Under the pieces are notes generated by a model. That model did not search any database. It worked only from the letters and a program-made list of their open reading frames with translations, and was not told the origin of the DNA. Position numbers and translations under genes: made by a program. From the NCBI RefSeq assembly GCF_010686755.1, contig NZ_JAAGXA010000009.1:62001-126000 (forward strand): a DNA stretch of 64,000 nucleotides. The letters are read 5' to 3'. Source of the DNA: Nocardioides zeae (GTDB taxonomy: Bacteria; Actinomycetota; Actinomycetes; Propionibacteriales; Nocardioidaceae). The stretch's first letter is position 1, and the number at the start of each line of letters is the position of its first letter. Of the stretch, positions 1 through 10,603 are shown piece by piece.

Positions 1-96
1 GGCCGCGTAGGCCTCGAGCTCGTCCGTCGTGTAGAGCCGCTCGCTGGTCGAGTCGGGCAGCTGGCCGACGCCGGGGTGGTCGGGGGGCACGTTCAC
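1..96 (-). CDS. N-terminal fragment of an unidentified protein (runs off the left edge)
   Basis: Only the first 32 codons are inside the window. I choose the GTG at 94-96 because a GGAGG lies 7 nt upstream of it. The visible residues begin VNVPPDHPGVGQLPDSTSER, are proline-rich at first and then acidic, and match no family I recognise; they do not resemble BldD, which follows nusB in some actinobacteria. It reads in the same direction as nusB, 129 nt downstream of it. A SigB-like promoter pattern at 186-211 points at this gene, so it may have its own promoter. Function unknown. Confidence 0.5.
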   Translation of the reverse strand, partial: MNVPPDHPGVGQLPDSTSERLYTTDELEAYAA

Positions 97-185
97 CGAG
101 AGGCCTCCGGGACAGGACGGGTGCGGGTCAGGACCGGCCCCGGTCCGCGGCCGGAACGTCCGCGGGCGGGGCACGGCCTGCGCCG

Positions 186-211
186 TTACCCCGCCCGCGA
201 GCGTGACAAAC
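186..211 (-). promoter_or_regulatory. Candidate SigB/SigF-type promoter, GTTT-N16-GGGTAA
   Basis: On the minus strand GTTT (208-211) is followed after 16 nt by GGGTAA (186-191). This is close to the GTTT-N15/16-GGGTA pattern of SigB/SigF-family sigma factors. It lies about 90 nt upstream of the partial gene starting at 96 and after the nusB stop. A sigma factor of that family is encoded at 60874-61731. Pattern match only. Confidence 0.4.
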
Positions 212-225
212 CCTGGGGTGACTCC

Positions 226-627
226 TCAGGCCCGCTGTCCGCGGACGATCGCGCCCAGCACCCCGTTGACGAAGCTCGGCGAGTCGTCGGTGGACAGGTC
301 ACCGACGAGCACGAGGGCCTCGCTCACCGCGACGGCCGCATCGACGTCGTCGGCGTGGAGGATCTCCCACACCGCGATGCGCAGCACGTTGCGGTCGACC
401 GCCGGCATGCGCTCGAGGCTCCAGCCGTCGGCGCTGTCGCGGAGGAGCTGGTCGATCTCGGCCTGGTGCTCGACCACGCCGCGCACGATCACGACGGAGT
501 AGGGGTTGGTCGGCCCCTCACCCCCGGCGATGTCCGCCTCGAGCTGCTCGACCGCGCTCTGCCCCCGCATCTCGGAGGCGAAGAGCACGTCGAGGGCCCG
601 CTTGCGGGCCTTGGTGCGGGCCCCCAT
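226..627 (-). CDS. nusB: Transcription antitermination factor NusB
   Basis: 133 residues, the usual NusB length. The basic N-terminus [20 protein letters not shown] and the C-terminal SPSFVNGVLGAIV segment are typical of the all-helical NusB fold. NusB binds boxA RNA together with S10 (NusE) and supports antitermination of rRNA operons. Its ATG overlaps the efp stop codon by one base (TGATG), so it is translationally coupled to efp at the end of the long leftward gene train; the efp-nusB order is widely conserved in actinobacteria. Confidence 0.95.
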   Translation of the reverse strand: MGARTKARKRALDVLFASEMRGQSAVEQLEADIAGGEGPTNPYSVVIVRGVVEHQAEIDQLLRDSADGWSLERMPAVDRNVLRIAVWEILHADDVDAAVAVSEALVLVGDLSTDDSPSFVNGVLGAIVRGQRA

Positions 628-1190
628 CAGGACTTGACGCGGCCCAGGTAGGACGAGTCGCGCGTGTCGACCTTGACCTTCTCGCCGGAGCTCAGGAAGA
701 GCGGCACCTGGATCTCGTGACCGGTCTCGAGCGTGGCCGGCTTCGTGCCGCCCGTCGAGCGGTCGCCCTGCAGGCCCGGGTCGGTGTGGGTGATGAGGAG
801 CTCGACGGACGCGGGCAGCTCCACGAAGAGCACGCGGCCCTCGTTGGTGGCCACGATGGCCTCCTGGTTCTCCAGGAGGAAGTTCTTCGCGGAACCGACG
901 ATCTCCGGGGCGATCTCGAGCTGGTCGTAGGTGCCCGTGTCCATGAAGACGTAGTTCGAGCCGTCGTTGTAGAGGTACTGCATCGTGCGGCGGTCGACCG
1001 TCGCGGTCTCGACCTTGGTGCCGGCGTTGAAGGTCTTGTCGACGACCTTGTTGGACTCGACGTTCTTCAGCTTCGTGCGCACGAACGCCGGGCCCTTGCC
1101 GGGCTTGACGTGCTGGAACTCGACGACGGACCAGAGCTGGCCCTCCAGGTTGAGAACCATGCCGTTCTTCAGGTCGTTCGTGGATGCCAT
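627..1190 (-). CDS. efp: Translation elongation factor P
   Basis: 187 residues with the three-domain EF-P layout. EF-P enters the ribosomal E site and relieves stalling at polyproline stretches. The tip loop reads KPGKGPA with lysine at position 32. Actinobacterial EF-Ps with this proline-flanked loop are reported to work without the lysine modification used by E. coli, and no modification enzyme is seen nearby. The C-terminus keeps the conserved [16 protein letters not shown] and [12 protein letters not shown] segments. Starts at ATG 1190 with a GAGG about 10 nt upstream. It overlaps nusB by one base and lies 85 nt after aroQ. Confidence 0.96.
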   Translation of the reverse strand: MASTNDLKNGMVLNLEGQLWSVVEFQHVKPGKGPAFVRTKLKNVESNKVVDKTFNAGTKVETATVDRRTMQYLYNDGSNYVFMDTGTYDQLEIAPEIVGSAKNFLLENQEAIVATNEGRVLFVELPASVELLITHTDPGLQGDRSTGGTKPATLETGHEIQVPLFLSSGEKVKVDTRDSSYLGRVKS

Positions 1191-1275
1191 GCGCGCGTCA
1201 GCCTCACAGAGTCGTCGATGGAGCGGATCGAGAAGGTGCGGGCGCCACCGCTCGGGCGCGCGCCGACGGAGGAGT

Positions 1276-1722
1276 CTATCCAGCGACGCGCGCGGCGACG
1301 AACTCCAGTGCCTCGCGGTAGCCGTCGATGCCCTTGCCCTTGACCACCGTCGCGGCGTGCGGCGTGACCAGCGAGGTGTGCCGCCAGACCTCCGGACGGG
1401 CCTCCGGGTCGGAGAGGTGCACCTCGACGAGCGTCGCCTCGAGCTGGGCGCACGCGTCGTACACCGCGTAGGAGTAGTGGGTCCACGCAGCCGCGTTGAG
1501 CACGACCGGCACCCGGTCGTCGGCGGCGGCGTTGAGCCAGTCGACGAGCTCGCCCTCGTGGTTGGTCTGCCGCGTCTCGATGTCGAGACCGAGGCCGTCA
1601 CCCCACGTGCGGCAGCGCTCGACGAGGTCCGCGTACGTCGTCGTGCCGTAGATCTCCGGCTGCCGCCGGCCGAGCCGTCCGAGGTTCGGCCCGTTGAGCA
1701 CGAGCACCGTCGTCCGCACCAT
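1276..1722 (-). CDS. aroQ: Type II 3-dehydroquinate dehydratase
   Basis: 148 residues from the ATG at 1722, the normal size of a type II dehydroquinase. It converts 3-dehydroquinate to 3-dehydroshikimate in the shikimate pathway as a dodecamer. The [10 protein letters not shown] motif, the lid tyrosine in EIYG, the NHEGE motif and the EVHLSDP histidine segment are present; the substrate loop reads [10 protein letters not shown]. Two GTG codons lie in frame just upstream, but GGAGGA is 8 nt from the ATG and only 2 or 5 nt from the GTGs, so ATG is preferred. It follows aroB by 24 nt. Confidence 0.94.
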   Translation of the reverse strand: MVRTTVLVLNGPNLGRLGRRQPEIYGTTTYADLVERCRTWGDGLGLDIETRQTNHEGELVDWLNAAADDRVPVVLNAAAWTHYSYAVYDACAQLEATLVEVHLSDPEARPEVWRHTSLVTPHAATVVKGKGIDGYREALEFVAARVAG

Positions 1723-1746
1723 CACCACTCTCCTCCGCGCCGGCGC

Positions 1747-2865
1747 TCAGGCGCCGCGCATCCTCTCGTACGCCGCACGCAGGTCCGCCTCGGCGGGTCC
1801 GGCCAGCACCCGCGGCCGGGCGAGGCCGTCGAGCACCACGAACCGGAGCTGGTCGCCGCGCGACTTCTTGTCCACCTTCATGGCGGCGTGCAGCTGCTCG
1901 TAGGGCGCCCCGTCGTACCGGGTCGGGAGCCCGACCGCCGCGAGCGTGCCGGCGTGGCGCGCCGCGGTGGCGTCGTCGAGGTGCCCGGTGCGCCGGGCGA
2001 GCTCGGCGACGAAGACCATCCCGATGGCGACGGCCTCCCCGTGCCGCATCGTGTAGTCCTCCGCCCGCTCGATCGCGTGCGCCATCGTGTGGCCGTAGTT
2101 GAGCGCCTCGCGACCGGGGTGTCCCCCGCCGCCGGCGAACCCGGCCGTCTCCTTGAGGTCGCCGACGACGACGTCGACCTTGACCTGCACCGAGCGCCGC
2201 ACCAGCTCGGCGAGCACCGGGCTGGCCGGGTCGACCGCGCCCGCCGGGTCCTCCTCCACGAGTCGCAGGATCTCGGGGTCGGCGATGAAGCCGCACTTGA
2301 CCACCTCGCCGAGCCCGCTGACCAGCTCGTCGTGGGGCAGCGTCCCCAGGGTCGCGAGGTCGCAGACGACGCCCGCGGGCTCGTGGAACGAACCGACGAG
2401 GTTCTTGCCCGCTGCGGTGTTCAGGCCGGTCTTGCCGCCGACGGCCGCGTCCACCATGCCGAGGAGGGTGGTCGGCACGTGCACCGCCGGCACGCCCCGC
2501 AGCCAGGTGGCGGCCACGAACCCACCCATGTCGGTGGTCGCGCCGCCACCGACGGTCACGACCGCGTCGGAGCGGGTGAAGCCCGCCTCGCCGAGGGCGT
2601 CCCACGCGGCCACCGCGACGGCGGCGGTCTTCGCGCCCTCGCCCTCGGGCAGGGGCAGCTCGAGCACCGCCAGGCCCGCCTTGCCGAGGTCGGCGATGAC
2701 GGGCTCCGCCAGGTGGCGCAGCCCGTCGGGGAACAGCACGGCCACGCGCCGCACCCCGTCCCCCAGCATCGGGAGCACCCGGTCGCCGACGCCGCGGCCG
2801 ATGACGACGTCGTACGGCGCGGCTCCCCCGACGTGGATCTCCACCGGTCCGTCGTGCTCAGGCAC
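1747..2865 (-). CDS. aroB: 3-dehydroquinate synthase
   Basis: 372 residues. NAD- and zinc-dependent enzyme converting DAHP to 3-dehydroquinate. Diagnostic segments are VVTVGGGATTDMGGFVA (nucleotide loop), HVPTTLLGMVDAAVGGKTG, the GSFHEP loop, GLGEVVKCG, and the metal-binding ALNYGHTMAHAIE with HGEAVAIGM. Starts at GTG 2865 with GAGGAGG six nt upstream, overlapping the end of aroK by 8 nt, which implies coupled translation in the aroC-aroK-aroB-aroQ block. Confidence 0.95.
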   Translation of the reverse strand: MPEHDGPVEIHVGGAAPYDVVIGRGVGDRVLPMLGDGVRRVAVLFPDGLRHLAEPVIADLGKAGLAVLELPLPEGEGAKTAAVAVAAWDALGEAGFTRSDAVVTVGGGATTDMGGFVAATWLRGVPAVHVPTTLLGMVDAAVGGKTGLNTAAGKNLVGSFHEPAGVVCDLATLGTLPHDELVSGLGEVVKCGFIADPEILRLVEEDPAGAVDPASPVLAELVRRSVQVKVDVVVGDLKETAGFAGGGGHPGREALNYGHTMAHAIERAEDYTMRHGEAVAIGMVFVAELARRTGHLDDATAARHAGTLAAVGLPTRYDGAPYEQLHAAMKVDKKSRGDQLRFVVLDGLARPRVLAGPAEADLRAAYERMRGA

Positions 2866-3382
2866 GGGTGTCCTCCTCGAGACGGGCCTCGATCGCCGCA
2901 GCGACCTCCGCCGGCTCGCGGCCGTCGGTCGGGACGACGAGCGTGGCGAGCTCCGTGTAGAGGGGGGTGCGCTCGTCGAGCAGCGCCTTGATGCGGGCAC
3001 GGACGCCGCCGAGCAGCAGCGGGCGCGAGCTGCCGAGTCCGACCCGCTGCACCGCGTCGGCCAGGCCGACCTGGAGGAACACGACCACGTGGTCCGCCAG
3101 CAGGGTGCGGGTGTCGGGGTCGAGCACGGCGCCGCCGCCGAGCGCCAGCACGCCCGTGTGCTCCGCGAGCGCGGTGCGCACCGCCGCCCGCTCGAGGGCA
3201 CGGAAACGGGCCTCGCCGTCCTCCACGAAGATGTCGGCGATGGCGCGACCCTCGGCCGCGACGACGTCGGCGTCCGTGTCGCGGAAGCCGACCCCCCACC
3301 GCTCCGCCAGCACCTCGCCGACGGTCGTCTTGCCGGCCCCCATGGAGCCGATGAGGACGACCCGCGGCCGGGCCGCGCTCAC
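2858..3382 (-). CDS. aroK: Shikimate kinase
   Basis: 174 residues. P-loop kinase that phosphorylates shikimate to shikimate-3-phosphate. Walker A is GSMGAGKTT (residues 12-20), the shikimate-binding DTD follows at about 35-37, and a GGGAV glycine loop lies near residue 84. A lid arginine is present in the SSRPLL segment. GTG start, 7 nt after the aroC stop, with a weak GTGAGG upstream; the 3' end overlaps aroB. Family-typical size and no oddities. Confidence 0.95.
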   Translation of the reverse strand: MSAARPRVVLIGSMGAGKTTVGEVLAERWGVGFRDTDADVVAAEGRAIADIFVEDGEARFRALERAAVRTALAEHTGVLALGGGAVLDPDTRTLLADHVVVFLQVGLADAVQRVGLGSSRPLLLGGVRARIKALLDERTPLYTELATLVVPTDGREPAEVAAAIEARLEEDTRA

Positions 3383-3389
3383 GCGAGCC

Positions 3390-4589
3390 TCACCGGAACC
3401 TCAGCGCAGCCAGGTAGCCCTCGACGTTGCGGGCGGTCTCGCCGACGGAGTCGCCACCGAACTTCTCGGTGACGGCGTCCGCGAGCACGAGCGCCACCAT
3501 CGCCTCGGCGACGATGCCGGCAGCCGGCACGGCGCACACGTCGGAGCGCTGGTGGTGCGCCGCGGTGGGCTCACCGGTCGCGACGTCCACGGTGCGCAGC
3601 GCGCGCGGCACGGTCGCGATCGGCTTCATGGCGGCCCGCACGCGGAGCGCCTCGCCCGTCGACATGCCACCCTCGGTGCCGCCCGCGCGGCCCGAGGCGC
3701 GGCGCAGCCCGAGGGCGTCACCGGCCGAGCCAGGCGCGTCGGCGACGATCTCGTCGTGCGCCAGGGAGCCCGGCGTGGCCGCCAGGTCGAACCCGTCGCC
3801 CACCTCGACGCCCTTGATGGCCTGGATGCCCATGAGGGCACCGGCCAGCCGTGCGTCCAGACGGCGGTCCCAGTGCACGTGGGAACCGAGGCCCGGCGGC
3901 AGGCCGTGCACGACGACCTCGACGACGCCACCGAGCGTGTCGCCGTCCTTGTGCGCCTGGTCGATGCGCTCGACCATCTGCTTGCTCGCCTCCGGGTCGA
4001 GGCAGCGCACCGGGTCGGCGTCGAGGCGCTCGACGTCGTCGGGCGACGGCACGCTGCCCTTCGGCGCCGGCACCCCGCCGAGCTCCACGACGTGCGAGAC
4101 GATCCGGGCGCCGGTGGTCTGCTCGAGGAACGCCGCGGCGACGGTGCCGAGCGCGACCCGCGCGGCCGTCTCCCGGGCCGACGCCCGCTCGAGGATGGGA
4201 CGGGCCTCGTCGAAGTCGTACTTCTGCATGCCCACCAGGTCCGCGTGTCCGGGACGAGGGCGCGTGAGCGGGGCGTTGCGCGCACTGCTGGCGAGCTCGG
4301 CCGGGTCGACGGGGTCGGCCGCCATGACCTTCTCCCACTTCGGCCACTCGGTGTTGCCCACCTCGATGGCCACGGGGCCGCCCTGCGTCTCGCCGTGGCG
4401 GACGCCGCCGATGAAGCGCACCTCGTCCTGCTCGAACTTCATGCGCGCCCCGCGGCCGTAGCCGAGGCGGCGACGGGCGAGGGCGTCGGCGACGTCACCG
4501 GAGGTGACACGGACGTGGGCGGGGAGACCTTCGAGGATCGCGACCAGACTGGGGCCGTGCGACTCGCCGGCGGTGAGCCATCGGAGCAT
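3390..4589 (-). CDS. aroC: Chorismate synthase
   Basis: 399 residues from ATG 4589. The open frame extends seven codons further, but family members start with [12 protein letters not shown] as here. Catalyses the FMN-dependent loss of phosphate from EPSP to give chorismate. GESHG at the N-terminus, [11 protein letters not shown], the RPRPGHADL signature, the [12 protein letters not shown] segment and [11 protein letters not shown] are all present. No clear Shine-Dalgarno precedes the ATG. First gene of the aroC-aroK-aroB-aroQ run; 46 nt separate it from the upstream prepilin peptidase gene. Confidence 0.95.
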   Translation of the reverse strand: MLRWLTAGESHGPSLVAILEGLPAHVRVTSGDVADALARRRLGYGRGARMKFEQDEVRFIGGVRHGETQGGPVAIEVGNTEWPKWEKVMAADPVDPAELASSARNAPLTRPRPGHADLVGMQKYDFDEARPILERASARETAARVALGTVAAAFLEQTTGARIVSHVVELGGVPAPKGSVPSPDDVERLDADPVRCLDPEASKQMVERIDQAHKDGDTLGGVVEVVVHGLPPGLGSHVHWDRRLDARLAGALMGIQAIKGVEVGDGFDLAATPGSLAHDEIVADAPGSAGDALGLRRASGRAGGTEGGMSTGEALRVRAAMKPIATVPRALRTVDVATGEPTAAHHQRSDVCAVPAAGIVAEAMVALVLADAVTEKFGGDSVGETARNVEGYLAALRFR

Positions 4590-4635
4590 GGGGCGGATTG
4601 TTCCACGCACCGGCTGCCGCCAGGCCCGCGGTCTC

Positions 4636-5367
4636 CTACGCGGACAGCCCGGGCAGCAGCAGCGGCCCGCACCACAGTCCGACCAGCGTGCCGACGAACA
4701 TGAACGGCCCCAGCGGGTAGGCGCCGCGCGCGACCAGCCGCAGCAGCATGAGGAGGCCGGCGACCACCCCGCCGAGCAGGAACGGCAGGTAGAGCCCGAG
4801 CGCCACCTCGGCCCAGCCGGCCCACCCGAGCACCCCGGCCAGCAGGCCCGAGAGCCGCACGTCGCCGAAGCCCATCCAGCTCGCGCTGATGCGCCAGGGC
4901 AGCCAGTAGCAGACCAGCCCGACGAGCGCCGCGATCCCGGCGCGCCGGAGGTCGTCGGTCGCCCCCGTCGCGAGCGTGGCGACGACCATGAGGGCCGCCA
5001 CCGCGGCGTACGCCGGGTAGATCACCCGCGTCGGCAGCAGGAGCGTGCGCCAGTCCACGTAGCTGAGCAGCACGCCCACCGGCACGAGCACGAGCAGCCA
5101 CGCCAGCGGCCAGCTCCAACCGGCGAGGGCGCCGACGAGGGCGCCCGCGACCGCGCCCGCGACGCTGAACCCCAGCGGCAGACCGGGGCGGCGGGCGAGC
5201 TCGCCGAAGGTGGGGTACGTCGGGCGCTCCGGTCGGGGCTGCGCCTGCGGCTCGTCGTCCTCGTACGTCGGGGGGTCGGGCACGCGCGCCAGCACCGCCG
5301 GCATCACCGCGCTCGCGGCCGCACCGACGGTGGCCGCGACGACGACGGCGCCGAGCTCGAGGGCCAC
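4636..5367 (-). CDS. A24-family prepilin peptidase (short form)
   Basis: 243 residues, very hydrophobic, with about seven predicted membrane segments. The two catalytic aspartates of A24 peptidases are seen in [10 protein letters not shown] (usual D-x-R) and GFGDVRLSG (usual GxGD). The PilD N-methylase and zinc domain is absent; instead there is an N-terminal membrane segment and a proline-rich cytoplasmic linker (about 30-65). Its substrates would be type IV or Tad prepilins, none of which lies in the window. GTG start one base after the aroE stop, so it is co-translated with shikimate genes, an unexpected partner. Confidence 0.85.
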   Translation of the reverse strand: MALELGAVVVAATVGAAASAVMPAVLARVPDPPTYEDDEPQAQPRPERPTYPTFGELARRPGLPLGFSVAGAVAGALVGALAGWSWPLAWLLVLVPVGVLLSYVDWRTLLLPTRVIYPAYAAVAALMVVATLATGATDDLRRAGIAALVGLVCYWLPWRISASWMGFGDVRLSGLLAGVLGWAGWAEVALGLYLPFLLGGVVAGLLMLLRLVARGAYPLGPFMFVGTLVGLWCGPLLLPGLSA

Positions 5368-5368
5368 G

Positions 5369-6214
5369 TCAGGCCCCGGCTCCGACGCCTGCCGTGCGTG
5401 CCGCGAGGGCGGCGCGACCCGCGTCGCGCATGACCGCCACGCCGACCGTGGCGCCCGTGAACTGCTCGAGCTGGAGCAGCGCCTGGTGGGCGAGGAGGTC
5501 GAGGCCGTCGACGACGGTCGCGCCGGCGGCGGCGGCAGCGGCGGCGAGCGGGGTGGGCCAGGGGTCGTAGACCACCTCGAACACCACCGGCGCCGGGGCG
5601 AGCAGCGCGACGAGGTCCGGGGTCTGGCCCGCGACGGGCACGGTCGCGACGACCACGTCGCCGAGCGCGAGCCCCGCCGGCACGTCGTCGGTCGCGACGA
5701 CGTCCACCGCGGGCGCCGCGGGATGCGCACGCACCGCGGCCACGGCCTCGGCCGCCCGCTCGGGCGAGCGGACCAGCACCGTCAGGCGGCGTGCGCCCAG
5801 CTCGGTCAGGGCGAGGGCCGTCGACGCCGCCGTGGCTCCGCCCCCGAGCACCGTCGCGCGGCCCACGTCGGTCACGCCGCGCTCGCGGAGCGCCGCCACC
5901 GCGCCGGGCACGTCGGTGTTGTCGGCCTGCACCCCCTCGGGGCCGAGCACGAGGGTGTTCGCTCCCCCGGCCGCCACGGCGAGGGGGGTGCGGCGGTCGG
6001 CGAGCGCCAGCGCCTCACGCTTGTGCGGCATCGTCACCGACAGCCCGCGCCACCCCGGCCCGAGGCCTGCGACGTGGGCCGTCAGGCCGCCGGCCGGCAC
6101 GCGCACCGCGTCGTACGTGACGTCGGTGAGGCCGAGGGCCGCGTACGCCGCACGGTGCAGCACCGGCGAGAGCGAGTGCTCGACCGGGTCGCCGACGACG
6201 GCGCAGCGGCGCAC
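5369..6214 (-). CDS. aroE: Shikimate dehydrogenase
   Basis: 281 residues from GTG 6214. Reduces 3-dehydroshikimate to shikimate with NADPH. The substrate motif HSLSP lies at 13-17, the catalytic lysine is K65 in VTMPHK, and D101 in ADNTD is its partner; the dinucleotide loop is VLGGGATAAST. An ATG at 6253 is also in frame but would overlap mltG by 35 nt and lacks a ribosome site. GTG 6214 is 4 nt after the mltG stop and gives the family-typical MRRCAVVGDP start. The C-terminal VVDGLDLLAHQALLQ is conserved. Confidence 0.92.
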   Translation of the reverse strand: MRRCAVVGDPVEHSLSPVLHRAAYAALGLTDVTYDAVRVPAGGLTAHVAGLGPGWRGLSVTMPHKREALALADRRTPLAVAAGGANTLVLGPEGVQADNTDVPGAVAALRERGVTDVGRATVLGGGATAASTALALTELGARRLTVLVRSPERAAEAVAAVRAHPAAPAVDVVATDDVPAGLALGDVVVATVPVAGQTPDLVALLAPAPVVFEVVYDPWPTPLAAAAAAAGATVVDGLDLLAHQALLQLEQFTGATVGVAVMRDAGRAALAARTAGVGAGA

Positions 6215-6218
6215 CGGC

Positions 6219-7448
6219 TCAGCCGTTCGCGTTGGCCCGGGCGCGGTCGACATTGGCGAGGTGGTCCGAGTAGTCCGCAGCGAAGTACGACGAGTTGGAG
6301 CCGTCGCCGGCCGCGACGAAGTAGCAGTAGCCCTCGTCGCTCGGGTTGACGGCCGCCTCCATGCTGGCCTCGCTCGGCGCGCCGATCGGGCCGGGCGGGA
6401 GGCCCGGGTACCGGTACGTGTTGTACGGGTCGTCGATCTGCCGGTTCTCCGGCGTCGTGAAGGCCGTGCCCGTGTCGCTGCCCAGGATGAAGTTGACGGT
6501 CGAGTCCATCTGCAGCATCCCGGCGGGCACACCGGCGCACTGGTCGGCCAGCCGGTCGTAGATCACCTCGGCGACCTGGGGCCGCTCCTCGGGCAGCAGC
6601 ACCTCCTTCTGGATGATGCTCGCCAGCGTCAGCAGCTCGTGCTGCGTGAAGCCCGGCACGGCGTCGTCGACGAGACCCGCCTCGGTGGCCGCCTCGCCCC
6701 AGCGCTCGATCATCTGCGTCAGGATGCCGACCGCGGTGGGGTCGGAGCCGAAGTCGTAGCTGTCGGGGTAGAGGTAGCCCTCCACGTCGCCCCCGGCCTC
6801 CGCGGGGAGCGGCAGCGACGGGTCCTCGGCCGCGGCCTCGAAGTCGGCGACGGCGATGCCCGTGGCGCCGGAGAGGAGGTCGAAGGTCTGGGCCGCGGTG
6901 TAGCCGGCGGTGATGGTGATGCCGCCACCGCCGATGTAGTCGGCGTTGGTCATGAGCTCGGCCGCCTGGGCACCGGTCATGCCCTCGCACATCGTGCGCG
7001 TGCCGTCGCGGACGCTGTCGTTGGCGACGGCGGCGGTGAAGGCACCCGAGGAGGCCACGACCCCCTTCTCGGCGAGGAGGCTGCCGATCTGGCCGGCGCT
7101 GTAGCCCGCCGGCACGGTGATCTGCACGTCGCCGCCGGTGGCGCACTCCTCGACGGACGCGACGCCCTCGAAGTCGTCGGGCTCACCGCTGCCGTTGATG
7201 CGGTCGGCCACCCAGCTGACCCCGACGTAGAGACCCCCGACGACGCCCGCGATCAGCACGAGGGCGACCAGCAGGCAGCCGAGGCCCTTGCCGCGCTTCT
7301 TCTTCGGGGCACGGCGCGAACCGCCCGCCGCGCGACGCCCGCCGACGGCGGGCTGCTCACCGGTGGCATAGGGATCCAGATCCCCCGGCAGGAGCGAGGC
7401 GTCGTCGTCGTGGCCCGCGGGGCCGGACGACGGGTGGAGGTCAGACAT
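6219..7448 (-). CDS. mltG: Endolytic murein transglycosylase MltG (YceG-like)
   Basis: 409 residues. An N-terminal cytoplasmic region of about 55 residues ends in a basic patch (APKKKRGKG), followed by one membrane segment (about 57-80) and an extracytoplasmic YceG domain. The domain shows [18 protein letters not shown] (containing the conserved catalytic glutamate) and [11 protein letters not shown]. MltG cleaves nascent glycan strands and is thought to set strand ends during elongation. ATG 7448 overlaps ruvX by 8 nt. The ruvX-mltG-aroE order is conserved in many actinobacteria. Confidence 0.93.
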   Translation of the reverse strand: MSDLHPSSGPAGHDDDASLLPGDLDPYATGEQPAVGGRRAAGGSRRAPKKKRGKGLGCLLVALVLIAGVVGGLYVGVSWVADRINGSGEPDDFEGVASVEECATGGDVQITVPAGYSAGQIGSLLAEKGVVASSGAFTAAVANDSVRDGTRTMCEGMTGAQAAELMTNADYIGGGGITITAGYTAAQTFDLLSGATGIAVADFEAAAEDPSLPLPAEAGGDVEGYLYPDSYDFGSDPTAVGILTQMIERWGEAATEAGLVDDAVPGFTQHELLTLASIIQKEVLLPEERPQVAEVIYDRLADQCAGVPAGMLQMDSTVNFILGSDTGTAFTTPENRQIDDPYNTYRYPGLPPGPIGAPSEASMEAAVNPSDEGYCYFVAAGDGSNSSYFAADYSDHLANVDRARANANG

Positions 7449-7899
7449 CGGTCTCCTCGAGGAGTTGGCCAGGCGCAGCCCCCGTACGGCGCTCGGTGTC
7501 CAGGACGTTCTGCAGGATGAGCACGGCGGCCGCCTGATCGACGACCGACCGCTGGTTCTTCGCCGTGCGACCGCTCGCGCGGAGCATCGACTCCGCCGAC
7601 ACGGTGGTGAGCCGCTCGTCGACGAGCCGCACGGGCACGTCGCCGAGCCGGCGGGCCAGCTTGCGGGCGAAGGTGCGCACCTTCGCCGCCGCCGGCCCCT
7701 CATTGCCGGAGAGGGAGCGCGGCAGGCCCACGACGACCTCGACGGCCTCGTGCTCCTCGCGGAGCTGCGCGATCCGGTCGAGGTCCCCGCGACCCCGGCG
7801 GACGGTCTCCACCGGCGTCGCGAGGATCCCGGCGGCGTCGCAGCGCGCGACCCCGATCCGGGCGTCGCCCGGGTCGATGCCGAGCCGCACTCCAGTCAT
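7441..7899 (-). CDS. ruvX: Holliday junction resolvase-like RuvX (YqgF)
   Basis: 152 residues, RNase H-like fold. The N-terminal strand [14 protein letters not shown], the [13 protein letters not shown] loop, VDERLTT and the C-terminal [10 protein letters not shown] segment carry the conserved acidic residues. Members are linked to pre-16S rRNA 5'-end processing and to Holliday junction resolution. It begins 7 nt after alaS and overlaps mltG. An alaS-ruvX pairing is very common in bacteria. Confidence 0.92.
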   Translation of the reverse strand: MTGVRLGIDPGDARIGVARCDAAGILATPVETVRRGRGDLDRIAQLREEHEAVEVVVGLPRSLSGNEGPAAAKVRTFARKLARRLGDVPVRLVDERLTTVSAESMLRASGRTAKNQRSVVDQAAAVLILQNVLDTERRTGAAPGQLLEETDV

Positions 7900-7906
7900 C
7901 GGGGGA

Positions 7907-10603
7907 TCAGGCCCCCACCACGCGGGCGACCTCGGCGCTGACCGCGGCGAGCGCCGCGTCGACGCCGGCGACGTCGGAGCCGCCGCCCTGCGCCACGTCG
8001 GCCTTGCCGCCGCCCTTGCCGCCCACGAGCGGGCCGACGGCCTTCACGAGCGCACCCGCCGAGAGGCCGGCCGCCTGGCCGGCGTCGTTGACCGCCGCGA
8101 CGACCGACACCTTGCCGTCCGCGACACCGAGCACGACCACGATGCCCGGGTCGGTGGCCGCCAGCCGCGCGCGGACGTCGAGCGCGAGCGTGCGCACGTC
8201 GCCGCCGGCGGCCCCGTCGACCCGGTGGGCCACGACGTTGGCCGGCCCGATGCGCGTCGCCGCCGCGGCGACCTCGCCGGCCGCCGCGAGGAGCTGCGCG
8301 ACACGGGCCCGCTCGATCTCCTTCTCGGCCGCACGGAGCCGCTCGACGAGGTCGCTCACCCGGCCGACCAGGTCGTCCGGCTTGGTCTTGAGCAGCCCGG
8401 TGAGCTGTCCGACCACGTCGCGCTCGCGCGCCAGGTAGGCGAAGCCCTCGACGCCCGTGTAGGCCTCGATGCGGCGGTTGCCGGAGCCGATGGAGGCCTC
8501 GCCGGTGACGACGATCGTGCCGATCTGCGACGAGTGGTCGACGTGCGTGCCACCGCACAGCTCGCGCGACCAGGGGCCGCCGATCTCCACGACACGGACC
8601 TTCGTCTCGTCGTACGTCTCGCCGAAGAGCGCGACCGCGCCCCAGGCGCGCGCCTCCTCGAGGGTCATGTACTGCCAGCCGACCGGCAGGTCGGCGCGCA
8701 GCGCCTGGTTGGAGACCTGCTCGACGTCGCGCACCTGGCCGGGGGTGAGTCCCTGGGTCCAGCCGAAGTCGAGACGCAGGTGGCCCGGACGGTTGTAGGA
8801 GCCCGACTGCAGCGCGGACGGGCCGAGCACCTCGCGGAGCGCCGCGTGCACGACGTGGGTGCCCGAGTGGGCCTGCCGGGCACCGATGCGCCACTCCGGG
8901 TCGACCCGTGCCTGCAGCGCGCGCGACGCGGCGGCGTCGAGGGCGAGCTCGCCGTCGACGACGCGCACCTGGTGCACCACGAGGCCCTTGACCGGGCGCT
9001 GCACGTCGAGCACCTCGAGGCGCCCGCCGTCGAACTCGATGGTGCCGGCGTCGGCGGCCTGGCCACCGGACTCGGCGTAGAACGGGGTGCGGTCCAGCAC
9101 GAGCTCGCCGACCTCGCCGGCCCCGAGCACCGCGGTGGGCGCACCCCCGCTGAGGAGCGCGACGGGGCGCGACTCGGTCTCCAGCGTCTCGTAGGCCAGC
9201 CACTCCGTGGGGCCGTGGGCGTCGAGGATGCCGCGGTACGCCGTCGTGTCGGCGTGCTGCCCCTTCTTGCGGCGCGCGTCCTCCTTCGACTTCTCCCGGG
9301 CCTCGGCCATGAGGCCGCGGAACCCCTGCTCGTCGACGTCGATGCCGGCCTCGGAGGCCATCTCGAGCGTGAGGTCGATCGGGAACCCGTAGGTGTCGTG
9401 CAGCGCGAACGCCTTGGCGCCGGACAGCTGCGTGCCGCCCGACTGCTTCACCTCGCCGGCGGCGAGGTCGAAGATCTGCGTGCCCGCCTGGAGCGTCTTG
9501 CGGAACGCCTCCTCCTCGGCGAGGGCGACGCGGCTGATGCGGTCCCAGTTGGTGCGGAGCTCCGGGTAGCCGTCGGCCATCTTGTCGCGGCTCACCGGCA
9601 GCAGCTCGGGCAGCGCGGGGTCGCCGTAGCCCAGCAGGCGCATCGAGCGCACCGCGCGGCGCAGCAGGCGGCGCAGCACGTAGCCGCGACCCTCGTTGCC
9701 CGGCGTCACGCCGTCGTTGATGAGCATCATCGAGGACCGCACGTGGTCCGCGACCACGCGGAAGCGCACGTCGTCGACCGGGTCCGCGCCGTACCGGCGG
9801 CCCGTGAGCTCCTGGGCGCGCTCGATGACGGGGAAGACGACGTCGATCTCGTACATGTTGTCCTTGCCCTGCAGCAGGTAGGCCACCCGCTCCAGGCCGA
9901 GGCCCGTGTCGATGTTCTTGTGCGGCAGCGAGCCCGCGATGTCGAAGTCCGACTTGCTGCGCACCGCGGACAGCTCGTCCTGCATGAAGACGAGGTTCCA
10001 GAACTCGAGGTAGCGGTCGCCCGCGTCCCAGTCGCGGTCGGCGCCGAAGGCGGGACCGCGGTCGATGAGGATCTCCGAGCAGGGGCCGCCGGGGCCGGGC
10101 ACGCCCATCGACCAGTAGTTCTCGGACTTGCCGAGGCGCACGATGCGGTCGTCGGGCAGGCCGGTGATGCGCTTCCACAGCGCCACGGCCTCCGGGTCGT
10201 CCTCGTAGACGCTCGGGTAGAGCAGCGACTCGTCGAAGCCGAAGCCGCCGTCGGCGACGGACTTCGTGACCAGCTCCCAGGCGAGCGTGATCGCGCCCTC
10301 CTTGAAGTAGTCGCCGAAGGAGAAGTTGCCGCACATCTCGAAGAAGGTGCCGTGGCGGGTCGTCTTGCCCACCTCCTCGATGTCGAGGGTGCGCACGCAC
10401 TTCTGGATGCTCGTCGCCCGCGGGAAGCCCGCGGTCTCCTGGCCGAGGAAGTAGGGCTTGAACGGCACCATGCCCGCGTTGACGAACAGCAGGTTGGGAT
10501 CGTCGAGCAGCAGCGACGCCGAGGGGACGACGGTGTGCTCGCCCACCGTGGTGTTCTGGGCGAAGTGGTTCGTGAACCGGCGGCGGATCTCCGCGGTGTC
10601 CAT
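7907..10603 (-). CDS. alaS: Alanyl-tRNA synthetase
   Basis: 898 residues, full length. N-terminal class II catalytic domain ([41 protein letters not shown], the [15 protein letters not shown] loop), tRNA-recognition helices, then the editing domain with [11 protein letters not shown] near residue 590 and [13 protein letters not shown] near 690, which together bind zinc. The C-terminal C-Ala domain has an alanine/glycine-rich tail ([15 protein letters not shown]). ATG 10603 overlaps the stop of the preceding DUF6167 gene by one base. Confidence 0.97.
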   Translation of the reverse strand: MDTAEIRRRFTNHFAQNTTVGEHTVVPSASLLLDDPNLLFVNAGMVPFKPYFLGQETAGFPRATSIQKCVRTLDIEEVGKTTRHGTFFEMCGNFSFGDYFKEGAITLAWELVTKSVADGGFGFDESLLYPSVYEDDPEAVALWKRITGLPDDRIVRLGKSENYWSMGVPGPGGPCSEILIDRGPAFGADRDWDAGDRYLEFWNLVFMQDELSAVRSKSDFDIAGSLPHKNIDTGLGLERVAYLLQGKDNMYEIDVVFPVIERAQELTGRRYGADPVDDVRFRVVADHVRSSMMLINDGVTPGNEGRGYVLRRLLRRAVRSMRLLGYGDPALPELLPVSRDKMADGYPELRTNWDRISRVALAEEEAFRKTLQAGTQIFDLAAGEVKQSGGTQLSGAKAFALHDTYGFPIDLTLEMASEAGIDVDEQGFRGLMAEAREKSKEDARRKKGQHADTTAYRGILDAHGPTEWLAYETLETESRPVALLSGGAPTAVLGAGEVGELVLDRTPFYAESGGQAADAGTIEFDGGRLEVLDVQRPVKGLVVHQVRVVDGELALDAAASRALQARVDPEWRIGARQAHSGTHVVHAALREVLGPSALQSGSYNRPGHLRLDFGWTQGLTPGQVRDVEQVSNQALRADLPVGWQYMTLEEARAWGAVALFGETYDETKVRVVEIGGPWSRELCGGTHVDHSSQIGTIVVTGEASIGSGNRRIEAYTGVEGFAYLARERDVVGQLTGLLKTKPDDLVGRVSDLVERLRAAEKEIERARVAQLLAAAGEVAAAATRIGPANVVAHRVDGAAGGDVRTLALDVRARLAATDPGIVVVLGVADGKVSVVAAVNDAGQAAGLSAGALVKAVGPLVGGKGGGKADVAQGGGSDVAGVDAALAAVSAEVARVVGA

